In this document: piece by piece, positions 1-7,054 of the stretch | Layout of the letters: every line of letters starts with the position of its first letter | How positions within the stretch are numbered: the stretch's first letter is position 1 | Source: Candidatus Gastranaerophilales bacterium | GTDB taxonomy: Bacteria; Cyanobacteriota; Vampirovibrionia; Gastranaerophilales; Gastranaerophilaceae | Assembly (NCBI GenBank): GCA_947587615.1 | Contig: CANPYC010000018.1 | Span: forward strand, 1 to 38,117 | DNA: 38,117 nucleotides | Direction: 5' to 3' | The notes under the pieces: generated by a model | Databases searched by the model: none | Told to the model about the DNA's origin: nothing | The model's input: only the letters and a program-made list of their open reading frames with translations | Made by a program: the position numbers and the translations under genes

Positions 1-70
1 ATCGTTCGACTTGCATGTATGAGGCACACCGCCAGCGTTCGTCCTGAGCCAGGATCAAACTCTCCGTTGT
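1..70 (-). rRNA. rrs: 16S ribosomal RNA, 5' end only (runs off the window)
   Basis: Read on the minus strand, positions 62 down to 1 give the universal bacterial 16S start: GAGTTTGATCCTGGCTCAG at 62-44, then the conserved GACGAACGCTGGCGG and CATGCAAGTCGAACG segments. Aligning GAGTTTGATC to E. coli positions 9-18 puts the mature 5' end near position 70. Only about 70 bases are present, too few for placement below the phylum. The gene is transcribed leftward out of the window, and its leader and promoters must lie in 71-916. Confidence 0.97.
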
Positions 71-916
71 CAGAAATATATGTCTGACACTCTATGAAAG
101 AGTGATTTGACTCATTTTGAAATGTTTTAATTTATTTTCTTTAGTTAGAAGAAAGATAAAGTAAAACGCACTGTCCAATTGTTGAATGAATTTAACGGCA
201 AAAAACAAATTTTGCACAAAAAAATCTTCTTTCGTTAAAAAAATCAACAGGTATTTGTCGTTTGTATTTGCATACCGAATATATTGGTTAGTTAAGATAG
301 TTGTTTATGTGTATCAGTGTATACTGAGGATAAACTCAATCTTGGATAACTTATAATCGGCAAGATATGATATTCTATTTTCAAGGTACGAGAGAAATAT
401 ATAAAATACTTCCGTTTAATCAAGATACTTAATCTGATTTGCTACTTACATTAACACACAAAAAAAATTAGTTTCAATTCTCTATATTTAATTTAGGTGA
501 TAATGTTTTAAGTGATGCATTCGCTTCACATTTATTATAGTATTACATAAAAAATTAAATTCAACATTATTCTTAATTTATTTACAAAAATTCACATATA
601 TTTATTTTCAAGGTATAAGATTGCCGCCTTATCGCTTGTAATGACTTACAAAAAGAACTTTGTGCAACAATGAGAGCCGGCAGCATGTGTTTTATTTTAT
701 TTTGACGGATTTAAAACCATACATTCATATAAGTAATAAATTAAATAAACAAAACGATATTATAATAATTTTATATTACGTTCAGGTTCTTATTTCTTGT
801 TAGTGATTTAAAATGTAACAAAATGTAAAGACTAAAAATTATTTATAGCAATTTTAATTTAAAAAAATACTTTATTTAAATATAGGTTAGTTTAAATTTT
901 ATAGTGGGGTTAGGTT
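71..916 (-). promoter_or_regulatory. rrn upstream leader and promoter region (no gene)
   Basis: This is about 850 bases of very AT-rich DNA with no credible coding frame. Read on the minus strand it holds several elements. Small hairpins lie beside the 16S 5' end: GTCAGA/TCTGAC at 69-88 and ACTCT/AGAGT at 89-103, plausible processing or leader structures. Two identical 13-base copies of TACCTTGAAAATA (minus strand) lie at 376-388 and 603-615, resembling the CTTTGAAAAC-type leader segments before rRNA genes in some bacteria. One possible promoter is TTGAAT (559-564), a long 19-base spacer and TATAAT (534-539). Its start point would leave a leader of about 450 bases. The promoter choice is tentative, and the right part may also hold the promoter of the gene at 917. 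Confidence 0.5.
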
Positions 917-1636
917 ATGTCAACAGGTTATTATGATTTAGCATCAAAGGTTAACACAGGTGTTTACTTTGGAAGCGGCAGCTCTTATAAGACATCGGGC
1001 AACGTTTTTTCAAATAATACAGTAAGAACGGCTTCCAATATTAACATCGACAGAATGGCAAGAGATATGGCATCGGGCTACAAAAAAGATATTGGAGATA
1101 TTGAAAAATATTTAAGTTTCGGTGACAAAGCTCAAGCTTTAGAAATGTATGAGGATTTATTTAACGAGGTTAAAAAATCTGCTAATGATTATAATTACGA
1201 GCTAAGTGACGGGCAAATTACCTCGATTTTAGACGAAGCTTATATGAACACTACGGGTCAATCATTCTCCGATAAAGCAATAGAAGGGACAAAATCTCCG
1301 TTTGTTACGGGCTTATTGGAAGGTGTACCGATTTTTGGTTGTTTTGCAAACTCCTATTCAAATAAAGAAGCTATGTCTAAAGTCTCAAAAGAGCCTCTAA
1401 GAGGAGTAGACAGAAATATGGAAACAATCGGAAGTTGTGTTTCGGGTGCTCTAAGCGGCGCTTTGAGCGGAGGTTTGGCAGGTATTGTAATCGGTGCAAG
1501 AGCCGGCGCAGCTTTTGGAAATATCCCGGGAATTTTAACCGGGGCAGCCGTAGGCGCTGTTTTAGGTATCGGATTTGGTTTGTTAAACAACTTTGTAAAA
1601 GGCTGGGTTGACGAAAACCCCAAAGCGTATTCATAA
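917..1636 (+). CDS. Hypothetical protein with C-terminal glycine-zipper membrane region
   Basis: A 239-residue protein I cannot assign to a named family. Residues 1-60 are Ser/Asn/Gly-rich with no signal peptide. Residues 60-110 are charged and probably helical. Residues 172-222 are a long Gly/Ala stretch with GxxxG-type spacing (SGALSGALSGGLAG, then GAAVGAVLGIGFG), a glycine-zipper pattern typical of membrane-inserting or oligomerising helices. The segment from 129 to 145 is also fairly hydrophobic. The ATG at 917 follows a G-rich stretch (GTGGGGTTAGG) that is at best a weak ribosome-binding site. It is transcribed away from the rRNA gene and ends at a hairpin terminator shared with the convergent SLH gene. 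Possible roles are a membrane-active or pore-forming protein or a small envelope protein. The sequence does not decide between them. Confidence 0.75.
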   Translation: MSTGYYDLASKVNTGVYFGSGSSYKTSGNVFSNNTVRTASNINIDRMARDMASGYKKDIGDIEKYLSFGDKAQALEMYEDLFNEVKKSANDYNYELSDGQITSILDEAYMNTTGQSFSDKAIEGTKSPFVTGLLEGVPIFGCFANSYSNKEAMSKVSKEPLRGVDRNMETIGSCVSGALSGALSGGLAGIVIGARAGAAFGNIPGILTGAAVGAVLGIGFGLLNNFVKGWVDENPKAYS

Positions 1637-1668
1637 AAAGATTAAAAATATAAACCTCTTAATAAAAC

Positions 1669-1712
1669 AATAAAACCTCTCAATTTGAGAGGTTTTATAT
1701 TTTTAATTTTAA
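1669..1712. terminator. Bidirectional rho-independent terminator between convergent genes
   Basis: AAAACCTCTCAA pairs with TTGAGAGGTTTT (1672-1696). T-rich DNA follows on the right for the plus-strand gene. A less T-rich tract lies on the left for the minus-strand SLH gene. It sits between the stop at 1636 and the stop at 1733. Confidence 0.85.
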
Positions 1713-1732
1713 ATGTATTCTTTGAATATTTC

Positions 1733-3016
1733 CTAAATATCTTCTTCTAAGATACTCTTTTTAGTTCTCAGATTTAAATATTCTTCCGATTTAGGAATAA
1801 CCATATCACCGGTTAAAAGAATATAAATTGTTTTATTCGGATCGATTTTAAATTCTGTTAAAGGTGCCATCTGATGAGCACAAGCAATTAGATATTCTTT
1901 ATCGGATAATTTATAGCTTGCTAAATCTTTGGCTTTTTTAGGATTGTTTACACTGTTTACATAGATTAATTTATCATTTTTTGTAAACGGAACACCTGCC
2001 ATATCGTAAGTTTCACCGGAAGGCAGGGTGTATTTATGGAAAACTATTCTTGAGCGTTCCGGTTTTGATCTCCAAGCAGAGTAACCGATTTTTTCAACTC
2101 TTGCATAAAATTCCGTTCCTTTCGGGTAAAGGAATGTGCCTTCAGTTGAATAAACATCATTCGGGGCAGTGTATACATATTCATGACCTACTAAATCTTT
2201 TCTGGATCTTGTTGTATCTAAAGATGTTCCGATGATTATATTACCTGCTTCTATAATATTTTTAAGGTCATAAACTTGAACTTTGTTGTTTGTAGCAAAA
2301 GGAGCAAGTCCTAATGTATCACCTTTAATATATTCTGCTTTTTGGAAATCCCATCTGCCTTTACCAACGGCATTATCATACATATCACGGTATTTATCCT
2401 GAACTTTGTCAATATTAGCTAAAACTTTATCAAATAAAACCGCAGCTTCGGCTCTTGTAAGATTTTTTTCGGGTGTAAAACTGAGTGAATCAGGATGATT
2501 TACATATATTCCATTTGCAACGTTTTTAATATATGCACGTCTTGCCCAAAGCGGGATATCATTATAATCTTTAAAACGGGTAATATCAGCAGCAACATAT
2601 TCACCGTTAGTGATGTTTGAAATCATGCTCATTGTTTCGTTGTGATTAATTGCCCTGTTTGGTTTAAAGGTCTTATCAGGATAGCCGAATGCCATTCTGA
2701 TTTGTTCAGACAATGCAACGCTTTCAGCATTAGGCGTAAAAGAAGAAATATCTTTAAAAGTAGTATCTTGAACAACTTCTTCATTTTGTCTTCTGATAAC
2801 TTTTAACAATGCCGTAACAAATTCGCTTCTTGTCATTGTGTCTTCGGGTTTAAATTTATTTCCGTCAATTACATATATATAGCCGTTTTGAATCGACCTG
2901 ACGATTTCCGGACCTGCCCAATAATTGCTTTGTACGTCAATAATTTCAAGCGCATTGGCAACATTGGCAAGTAACAGTGCCAGTGTTATAATCAACATTT
3001 TTTGAAATTTTTTCAT
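1733..3016 (-). CDS. SLH-domain envelope protein
   Basis: A 427-residue exported protein. Residues 1-22 form a classic signal peptide (MKK start, Leu/Ala core, likely cleavage after NALE or just before it). Three S-layer-homology (SLH) repeats follow at about 27-75, 87-135 and 148-202, with recurring motifs such as FKPEDTMTRSEFV, FGYPDKTFKPNRAI and FTPEKNLTRAEAAVLF. In two-membrane bacteria of the cyanobacterial lineage, SLH domains bind peptidoglycan-linked polymer and anchor outer-membrane proteins. The C-terminal 220 residues look like a beta-rich domain (GTEFYARVEKIGYSAW, then VFHKYTLPSGETYDMAG) that I do not recognise. It is too short for a full SLH-OprB porin barrel, so a soluble periplasmic function is likelier. 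An AAGAGGT Shine-Dalgarno sits about 6 bases before the ATG. Confidence 0.9.
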   Translation of the reverse strand: MKKFQKMLIITLALLLANVANALEIIDVQSNYWAGPEIVRSIQNGYIYVIDGNKFKPEDTMTRSEFVTALLKVIRRQNEEVVQDTTFKDISSFTPNAESVALSEQIRMAFGYPDKTFKPNRAINHNETMSMISNITNGEYVAADITRFKDYNDIPLWARRAYIKNVANGIYVNHPDSLSFTPEKNLTRAEAAVLFDKVLANIDKVQDKYRDMYDNAVGKGRWDFQKAEYIKGDTLGLAPFATNNKVQVYDLKNIIEAGNIIIGTSLDTTRSRKDLVGHEYVYTAPNDVYSTEGTFLYPKGTEFYARVEKIGYSAWRSKPERSRIVFHKYTLPSGETYDMAGVPFTKNDKLIYVNSVNNPKKAKDLASYKLSDKEYLIACAHQMAPLTEFKIDPNKTIYILLTGDMVIPKSEEYLNLRTKKSILEEDI

Positions 3017-3096
3017 TTAATACCTCTTATTTCATACATAAATGGTTTTTTGACAATATTGTATCAGAATAATTTTACAATAACAGCAAGATAAAA

Positions 3097-4107
3097 TCAA
3101 ATAATTTTATCTAAAATTTTATTAAAATCAATGTCAAGACATTTTGATTCTTTACAATTTTCGCTTCTTTCGTGCCAAAGGCAGGGTCTGCAAGGAATTT
3201 CATTTGTTACAATTGTAACATTATTTGAGTTTGGCGCAAGTTTTTTTTCGTTTGTCGAGGCAAAAATTCCAATTACATTTGAATTTACGGCAACTGCGAC
3301 ATGAAAAGGCGCACTATCAACGCAAATAACATTTTTTGAATTTTTCATAACAAATGCCATTTCCATAATATTTTTAGTTTTGTTAAAATAATTTACAAAA
3401 TTGTTATGTTTTGAAATATTTTCATTTTGAAGAATTTGATTTATTAATTCCTCATCATCCCTTCCGCCCAAAAGCACAACCTGCTTGTTTTTTTGCAACA
3501 AACCGTTTATCAAATTAACCCAAAAAGTTAAGTTGGGACACTTTAGAATATTCTTTTTAACTGACATTTTTGATACACCCGGATGAATTGCAATATATTC
3601 ACCCTTTTTCAAATTTTCGTCAAGGTTGAAATCTGTTTTAACTTCAATTGACGGGTTTTGAAATTCATGGCTAACAACAGGTTCAACAAGTGAATGATAC
3701 ATTTTTGCGGCATATTGATTTTCATTGAGTTGAACTTTTTTTGTTAAAAGAAAATCTGTTTTAGAACAATAGCCGATTCTTTCTTTAATTCCCGTTAAAA
3801 AAAGAATTACAGCCACAAAAGGGCTTTTACCGCTTGAAATTACGCAGTCGAATTTTTGTCTTCTTGCTTTGCAAATAAACTTTAAAACATTGAAATATTT
3901 GCTCAATCCTTTTGCTTTAATGTCAACAGGTATGACATTATTAATCATATCCGTAAGATTAACAATTGATTTAGAGCGAGCCTCAAGCGCAAGGGTAATT
4001 GTTGCACTCTTGTATTCTTCCTTTATGCTTTTAATTGCAGGCAAAAAGAGGATTTCATCTCCAATTCCGCCATAGTTAATAAAAAGAATATTTTTATATT
4101 TATCCAT
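3097..4107 (-). CDS. Glycosyltransferase family 9 (heptosyltransferase-like)
   Basis: A 336-residue GT9 enzyme, the family of ADP-heptose:LPS heptosyltransferases, which build the LPS core at the cytoplasmic face of the inner membrane. The N-terminus ILFINYGGIGDEILFLPAIK is the family start (I-x-x-x-G-x-G-D). IHPG, VVLLGGRDDEE and the donor-site region VICVDSAPFHVAVA followed by IGIFAST are also typical. The end is Cys-rich (CRPCLWHERSENC, as in many GT9 proteins). The frame stays open to a TTG at 4200, but I start at the ATG at 4107. That ATG sits exactly at the family N-terminus, and TTGACT, 17 bases, GATAAT lie immediately upstream with the -10 box 6 bases from the ATG. The TTG would lie upstream of that promoter. 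The true sugar donor cannot be told from sequence. Confidence 0.88.
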   Translation of the reverse strand: MDKYKNILFINYGGIGDEILFLPAIKSIKEEYKSATITLALEARSKSIVNLTDMINNVIPVDIKAKGLSKYFNVLKFICKARRQKFDCVISSGKSPFVAVILFLTGIKERIGYCSKTDFLLTKKVQLNENQYAAKMYHSLVEPVVSHEFQNPSIEVKTDFNLDENLKKGEYIAIHPGVSKMSVKKNILKCPNLTFWVNLINGLLQKNKQVVLLGGRDDEELINQILQNENISKHNNFVNYFNKTKNIMEMAFVMKNSKNVICVDSAPFHVAVAVNSNVIGIFASTNEKKLAPNSNNVTIVTNEIPCRPCLWHERSENCKESKCLDIDFNKILDKII

Positions 4108-4142
4108 AATTTTATTATCGTTGGGATATTTTTTTAAGTCAA
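4108..4142 (-). promoter_or_regulatory. Leaderless-type promoter of the GT9 gene
   Basis: On the minus strand: TTGACT (4142-4137), a 17-base spacer, GATAAT (4119-4114), then 6 bases to the ATG at 4107. Transcription would start at or within a base or two of the start codon, and no Shine-Dalgarno is present. Confidence 0.65.
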
Positions 4143-4334
4143 TGTATTGACAATATTTTATATTACTGGTAGTATTTACTAGCGATAATTGTTCAGGCAA
4201 TATTTACAATAAGTATTGTCATCTGTTTATTACTACTTGTTAAATTTAATATTATTTTAGAGTTGCAGCGCTGTAAATTGTTACTGTAAAAAAATGAAGC
4301 TATAAGGCACTGCAAGGTAAAATTGAATATATAT

Positions 4335-4408
4335 CGGGATGTAGCGCAGCTTGGTAGCGCACCTCGCTTGGGACGAGGGGGTCGCAGGTTCAAATCCTGT
4401 CATCCCGA
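4335..4408 (+). tRNA. tRNA-Pro (anticodon UGG)
   Basis: A 74-base cloverleaf. The acceptor stem CGGGATG (4335-4341) pairs with CATCCCG (4401-4407), with discriminator A at 4408. The D arm has AGCGCAGCTTGGTAGCGC. The anticodon stem CCTCG/CGAGG encloses a loop with TGG, reading CCA and other CCN proline codons by wobble. The T arm contains GGTTCAAATCC. CCA is not encoded (the next bases are TTTTTTG), so it must be added by a nucleotidyltransferase. A T-run directly after the acceptor stem may help termination. Confidence 0.97.
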
Positions 4409-4982
4409 TTTTTTGTTACTTTTTATATTTTGATTTATGTTGCGTGATTAGTGTTTAAATTTATATATTTTTCAGCTTTAGCTGAAATTAAAACAAAGCC
4501 TGCGCTAAATTATTTAATAAGTTAAGCTAAAGTCTACTGATGATAATTTACTTAAAAACTCAGATACAACTATTAATAATGCTATCAAGGAAAATATTAA
4601 CCAATTCCACCTCAAAACCGTCTCAAGGGAGGGGTTTGTGTTTGTTAATTGTTTATAAAGGTGTTTGATGCGATGATAAATATGTTTTAAAGAGGCGAGT
4701 AATAAGTTTAAAAGTCAAAACATACCTCCAAGTTATCGCAAAAGAGTGCAGCATAAGAGAATTAACTGGTTTTATTATAAAACAAATGCACTTGAAGCAA
4801 TATTTAAACTTGAAACATGTATAAATACGACAAACCTTGATAAAACGGCAGATTAAAGCCCGCCCCAAGGTTTTTTGTTCTCATCCTTTTATAAATAACC
4901 CGCCTTTGCTAATGACGTATCTTGAGAACACCCAGCCCGGCTGCCCTTGCAATGACACAGAAAAAAAACACCTCCTCTTAAA

Positions 4983-5014
4983 CAAAAAAAATGCTTGACG
5001 TTAGTCAAACATTT
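4983..5014 (-). terminator. Orphan rho-independent terminator, minus strand
   Basis: Read on the minus strand, AAATGTTTGAC, loop TAAC, GTCAAGCATTT, then a run of T's (complement of the A-run at 4984-4991). The stem is 11 bp with one mismatch. There is no minus-strand gene between it and cysK, which runs the other way. It may block antisense transcription or be left from a lost gene. The same inverted repeat could also serve as an operator. Confidence 0.6.
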
Positions 5015-5272
5015 ATAAACACGAGGATATCAAGAGAGAGAGTAAAATATACTTTTTTTATATGATATTACCTCTAAAAATTTTATTTCTATATATCTAA
5101 AATCTATAAACCAAAATCAGTTAAATTCCTTTTTCCCTACATTTATATAAAGTTTTTTTCTTTGGATAAATTGCCTTCTTTGCGTTATTTTGTTAACAAA
5201 TTTTAACTTTTCATTAAAGTTTTATTTCTATGATTAGTTTAAATCTGCACTATATCTTAATTTAACAACCTC

Positions 5273-5301
5273 TTGTTAATTGTTTTAAATTTTGTTAAAA
5301 T
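5273..5301 (+). promoter_or_regulatory. Candidate sigma70-type promoter of cysK
   Basis: TTGTTA (5273-5278), a 17-base spacer, TAAAAT (5296-5301). The predicted start near 5308 leaves a leader of about 40 bases with an AGAGG ribosome site about 7 bases before the cysK ATG. No clear repressor site or riboswitch is visible. Confidence 0.55.
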
Positions 5302-5346
5302 ATAAAATTGCTTAACTTATTACATTGTTAAAATAGAGGTTCAATT

Positions 5347-6264
5347 ATGCAAATTTATGACAACATTTCTCAATTAATCGGCAAAACTCCGCTTGTTAAA
5401 ATCAACAGGCTGAATAAAACATCAAATCTCGTTTTGGGAAAAGTTGAATACTTTAATCCGACAGGCTCAATTAAAGACAGGGTTGCTCTTGCTATGATTG
5501 AACATGCTCAAAAAGAGGGAATAATTCATCCTGATAGAACAGTGATAATTGAGCCAACGAGCGGAAATACAGGTATCGGTTTAGCTCTTGTATGTTTAAT
5601 TAAAGGTTATAAGCTAATTTTAACAATGCCTGAAACTATGAGCGAAGAAAGAAGAAAGCTTTTAAAGGCTTATAACGCTAAGTTAGTGCTAACCTCGGGT
5701 GCTAAGGGCATGCAGGGCGCTGTTGATGAAGCAAACAGACTAAAGCAAGAAATTAAGGATTCTTTTATTCCTCAGCAGTTTTCAAATGTCGCAAATCCCG
5801 CTGTGCATTATAATACAACCGCTCAAGAAATTTGGAATGATACGGATAACAAGGTTGATATTGTTGTTGCAGGGGTTGGAACGGGCGGAACCGTTAGCGG
5901 CATTGGGAAATTTTTAAAAGAAAAAAATAAAGATATAAAAATTGTTGCTCTTGAGCCAAAAAGCTCGCCCTTGATAACCGAAGGGAACAGCGGTGCGCAT
6001 AAAATTCAGGGTATAGGCGCAAATTTTATTCCAAAGAATTTTAACAGAGAATATGTTGATGAAGTTGTAACAATTGAGGACGAATTGGCGCTTGAGTATA
6101 CAAAGAAGCTTTCAAAAGAAGAGGGGATTTTTGCGGGTATTTCTTCAGGTGCGGCAATTGCAGCAGCTATCAGGTTGGCAAGTGAGGTTGAGAATAAGAC
6201 AATTGTGGCTGTTTTGCCTGATAGTGGTATGAGATATTTGTCAAATTTAAATTTTGATGATTGA
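5347..6264 (+). CDS. cysK: Cysteine synthase (O-acetylserine sulfhydrylase)
   Basis: A 305-residue PLP enzyme of fold type II that makes L-cysteine from O-acetylserine and sulfide in the cytoplasm. The PLP-binding lysine is K43 in PTGSIKDR. TSGNTG (71-76) binds the substrate carboxylate, GVGTGGTVSG (about 176-185) cradles the cofactor phosphate, and SSGAA (about 266) closes the active site. Length and motif order match CysK/CysM. Without a structure-level comparison the K versus M isoform is uncertain, though the TSGNTG and GTGGT forms fit CysK. No cysE is adjacent, so it appears to be a single-gene unit with its own promoter. Confidence 0.95.
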   Translation: MQIYDNISQLIGKTPLVKINRLNKTSNLVLGKVEYFNPTGSIKDRVALAMIEHAQKEGIIHPDRTVIIEPTSGNTGIGLALVCLIKGYKLILTMPETMSEERRKLLKAYNAKLVLTSGAKGMQGAVDEANRLKQEIKDSFIPQQFSNVANPAVHYNTTAQEIWNDTDNKVDIVVAGVGTGGTVSGIGKFLKEKNKDIKIVALEPKSSPLITEGNSGAHKIQGIGANFIPKNFNREYVDEVVTIEDELALEYTKKLSKEEGIFAGISSGAAIAAAIRLASEVENKTIVAVLPDSGMRYLSNLNFDD

Positions 6265-6281
6265 TAAAAAAGAAGGTTTAG

Positions 6282-6387
6282 CCCGTGGCAATCTTGCCGA
6301 ATGTATGTTTACTTCAAGTAACGGCAGACTGAAATCTACCCCGCTTTCTGCGTGTACACTTCTTCTAAGTTCTAAGATTGCCACGGG
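6282..6387. mobile_element. Small element bounded by 14-bp perfect terminal inverted repeats
   Basis: CCCGTGGCAATCTT (6282-6295) is the exact inverse of AAGATTGCCACGGG (6374-6387). The 78 bases between them contain a degenerate REP-like palindrome (6322-6340) and no coding frame. It starts 17 bases after the cysK stop, so the paired ends could also act as a long terminator stem. A related, internally shortened copy lies at 6836-6892, which favours a MITE-like or REP-type repeat family over a one-off hairpin. Confidence 0.6.
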
Positions 6388-6450
6388 TGTATATATATTC
6401 CATGGTAAAACTAATTCATCACCTAGGCTATAGCCTTGTTAAGGAGATAA

Positions 6451-6564
6451 AAAGCATTGGTTATGAAACGGTGGACTGAAGTCCACCCTGGGGACTACGG
6501 ATACTAAACGACACAACGAAGAATTATAATTGCAGGGTAGACTTTAGTCTGCCATCTCAAAACT
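6451..6564 (+). repeat. 114-bp direct repeat, copy A
   Basis: Matches 6636-6749 over its full 114 bases with only five differences, all in the first 45 bases. From GACTACGGATACTAAACG onward the two copies are identical. Each copy holds two palindromes: GGTGGACT-GA-AGTCCACC near its start (6470-6487) and GGTAGACT-TT-AGTCTGCC near its end (6536-6553). Confidence 0.95.
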
Positions 6565-6635
6565 ACTGGTGTATTTATTCCCTGATAAATTTCATTCTTC
6601 GCTTCATGCTACACCCTTATTAATAACACAAAAAG

Positions 6636-6749
6636 AAAGCATTATTTATAAAACGGTGGACTGAAGTCCACCCTACGGACTACGGATACTAAACGACACA
6701 ACGAAGAATTATAATTGCAGGGTAGACTTTAGTCTGCCATCTCAAAACT
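6636..6749 (+). repeat. 114-bp direct repeat, copy B
   Basis: Second copy of the repeat at 6451-6564, with palindromes at 6655-6672 and 6721-6738. The 71 bases between the copies are unrelated to the repeat. Confidence 0.95.
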
Positions 6750-6784
6750 TGACTTGCGGGCTTTTAGTTTTTAACTTAGAGCAT

Positions 6785-6922
6785 GGCAGACTAAAGTCAG
6801 CCTGTCTCAATCCACTGTTTCATCAAAGGTTAAACCCGGGGCAATCATGCTGAATGGATACTTGTTTTAAGTTCTAAGATTGCTTTTTAACAACAATTAA
6901 GATGGTAGACTAAAGTCTAGCC
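6785..6922. repeat. Further REP-like palindromes of the GGYRGACT family
   Basis: GGCAGACT-AA-AGTCAGCC (6785-6802) and GGTAGACT-AA-AGTCTAGCC (6904-6922) share the core of the palindromes inside the 114-bp repeats. Together with 6322-6340 this makes seven related palindromes in 600 bases, fitting GGYRGACTnnAGTCYRCC. Such repeats are often moved by REP-associated (RAYT) transposases, but none is in this window. Confidence 0.8.
6836..6892. repeat. Shortened relative of the inverted-repeat element
   Basis: CCCGGGGCAATCATGCTGAATG (split as CCCGGGGCAATC and ATGCTGAATG) followed by AAGTTCTAAGATTGC matches the left and right parts of the element at 6282-6387. The middle is missing and the right terminal CCACGGG is lost. 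Confidence 0.6.
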
Positions 6923-7054
6923 TACGGTTGGTTTCAAGGATAGGTGAAGGTTTATAGCGATGAGTAGAGGCATTGTTGATATAAACTTTCCTTAAGAAGC
7001 TAAATAATATCAATAGCTTTATCAAAAAACTTAAGGGTTTTAAAATAACAACCG

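Larger units (their letters stand above)
4409..5346. other. Intergenic region with no intact gene; hairpins and one degenerate open stretch
   Basis: This is 938 bases with no convincing gene. Seen in it: a palindrome TTCAGCTTTAGCTGAA (4471-4486); a 58-codon stop-free stretch at 4680-4856 on the plus strand with no ATG or GTG start and no ribosome site, coding for a basic, aromatic peptide (PPSYRKRV, then RINWFYYKTNALEAIFKLE), which reads like a gene remnant; a strong minus-strand terminator hairpin at 4989-5014 with no gene in front of it; and the cysK promoter at the right end. Confidence 0.6.
6265..7054. other. Repeat-rich intergenic region without genes
   Basis: This is 790 bases between the cysK stop and the SNF2 helicase stop. 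It contains seven REP-like palindromes, two copies of a 114-bp repeat, and one 106-bp element with 14-bp terminal inverted repeats plus a shortened relative of it. These are listed separately. I see no open frame with a ribosome site. No obvious terminator was found for the helicase gene that ends at 7055. Confidence 0.8.

Noticed and set aside
4193-4393. Minus-strand open frame over the tRNA-Pro gene
   Set aside because: It overlaps most of a perfect cloverleaf tRNA gene and has no start context; a chance frame.
4992-5012. Operator-like inverted repeat upstream of cysK
   Set aside because: The A-run on one side makes it a textbook terminator for the minus strand; it lies about 260 bases before the cysK promoter, so an operator role is less likely.
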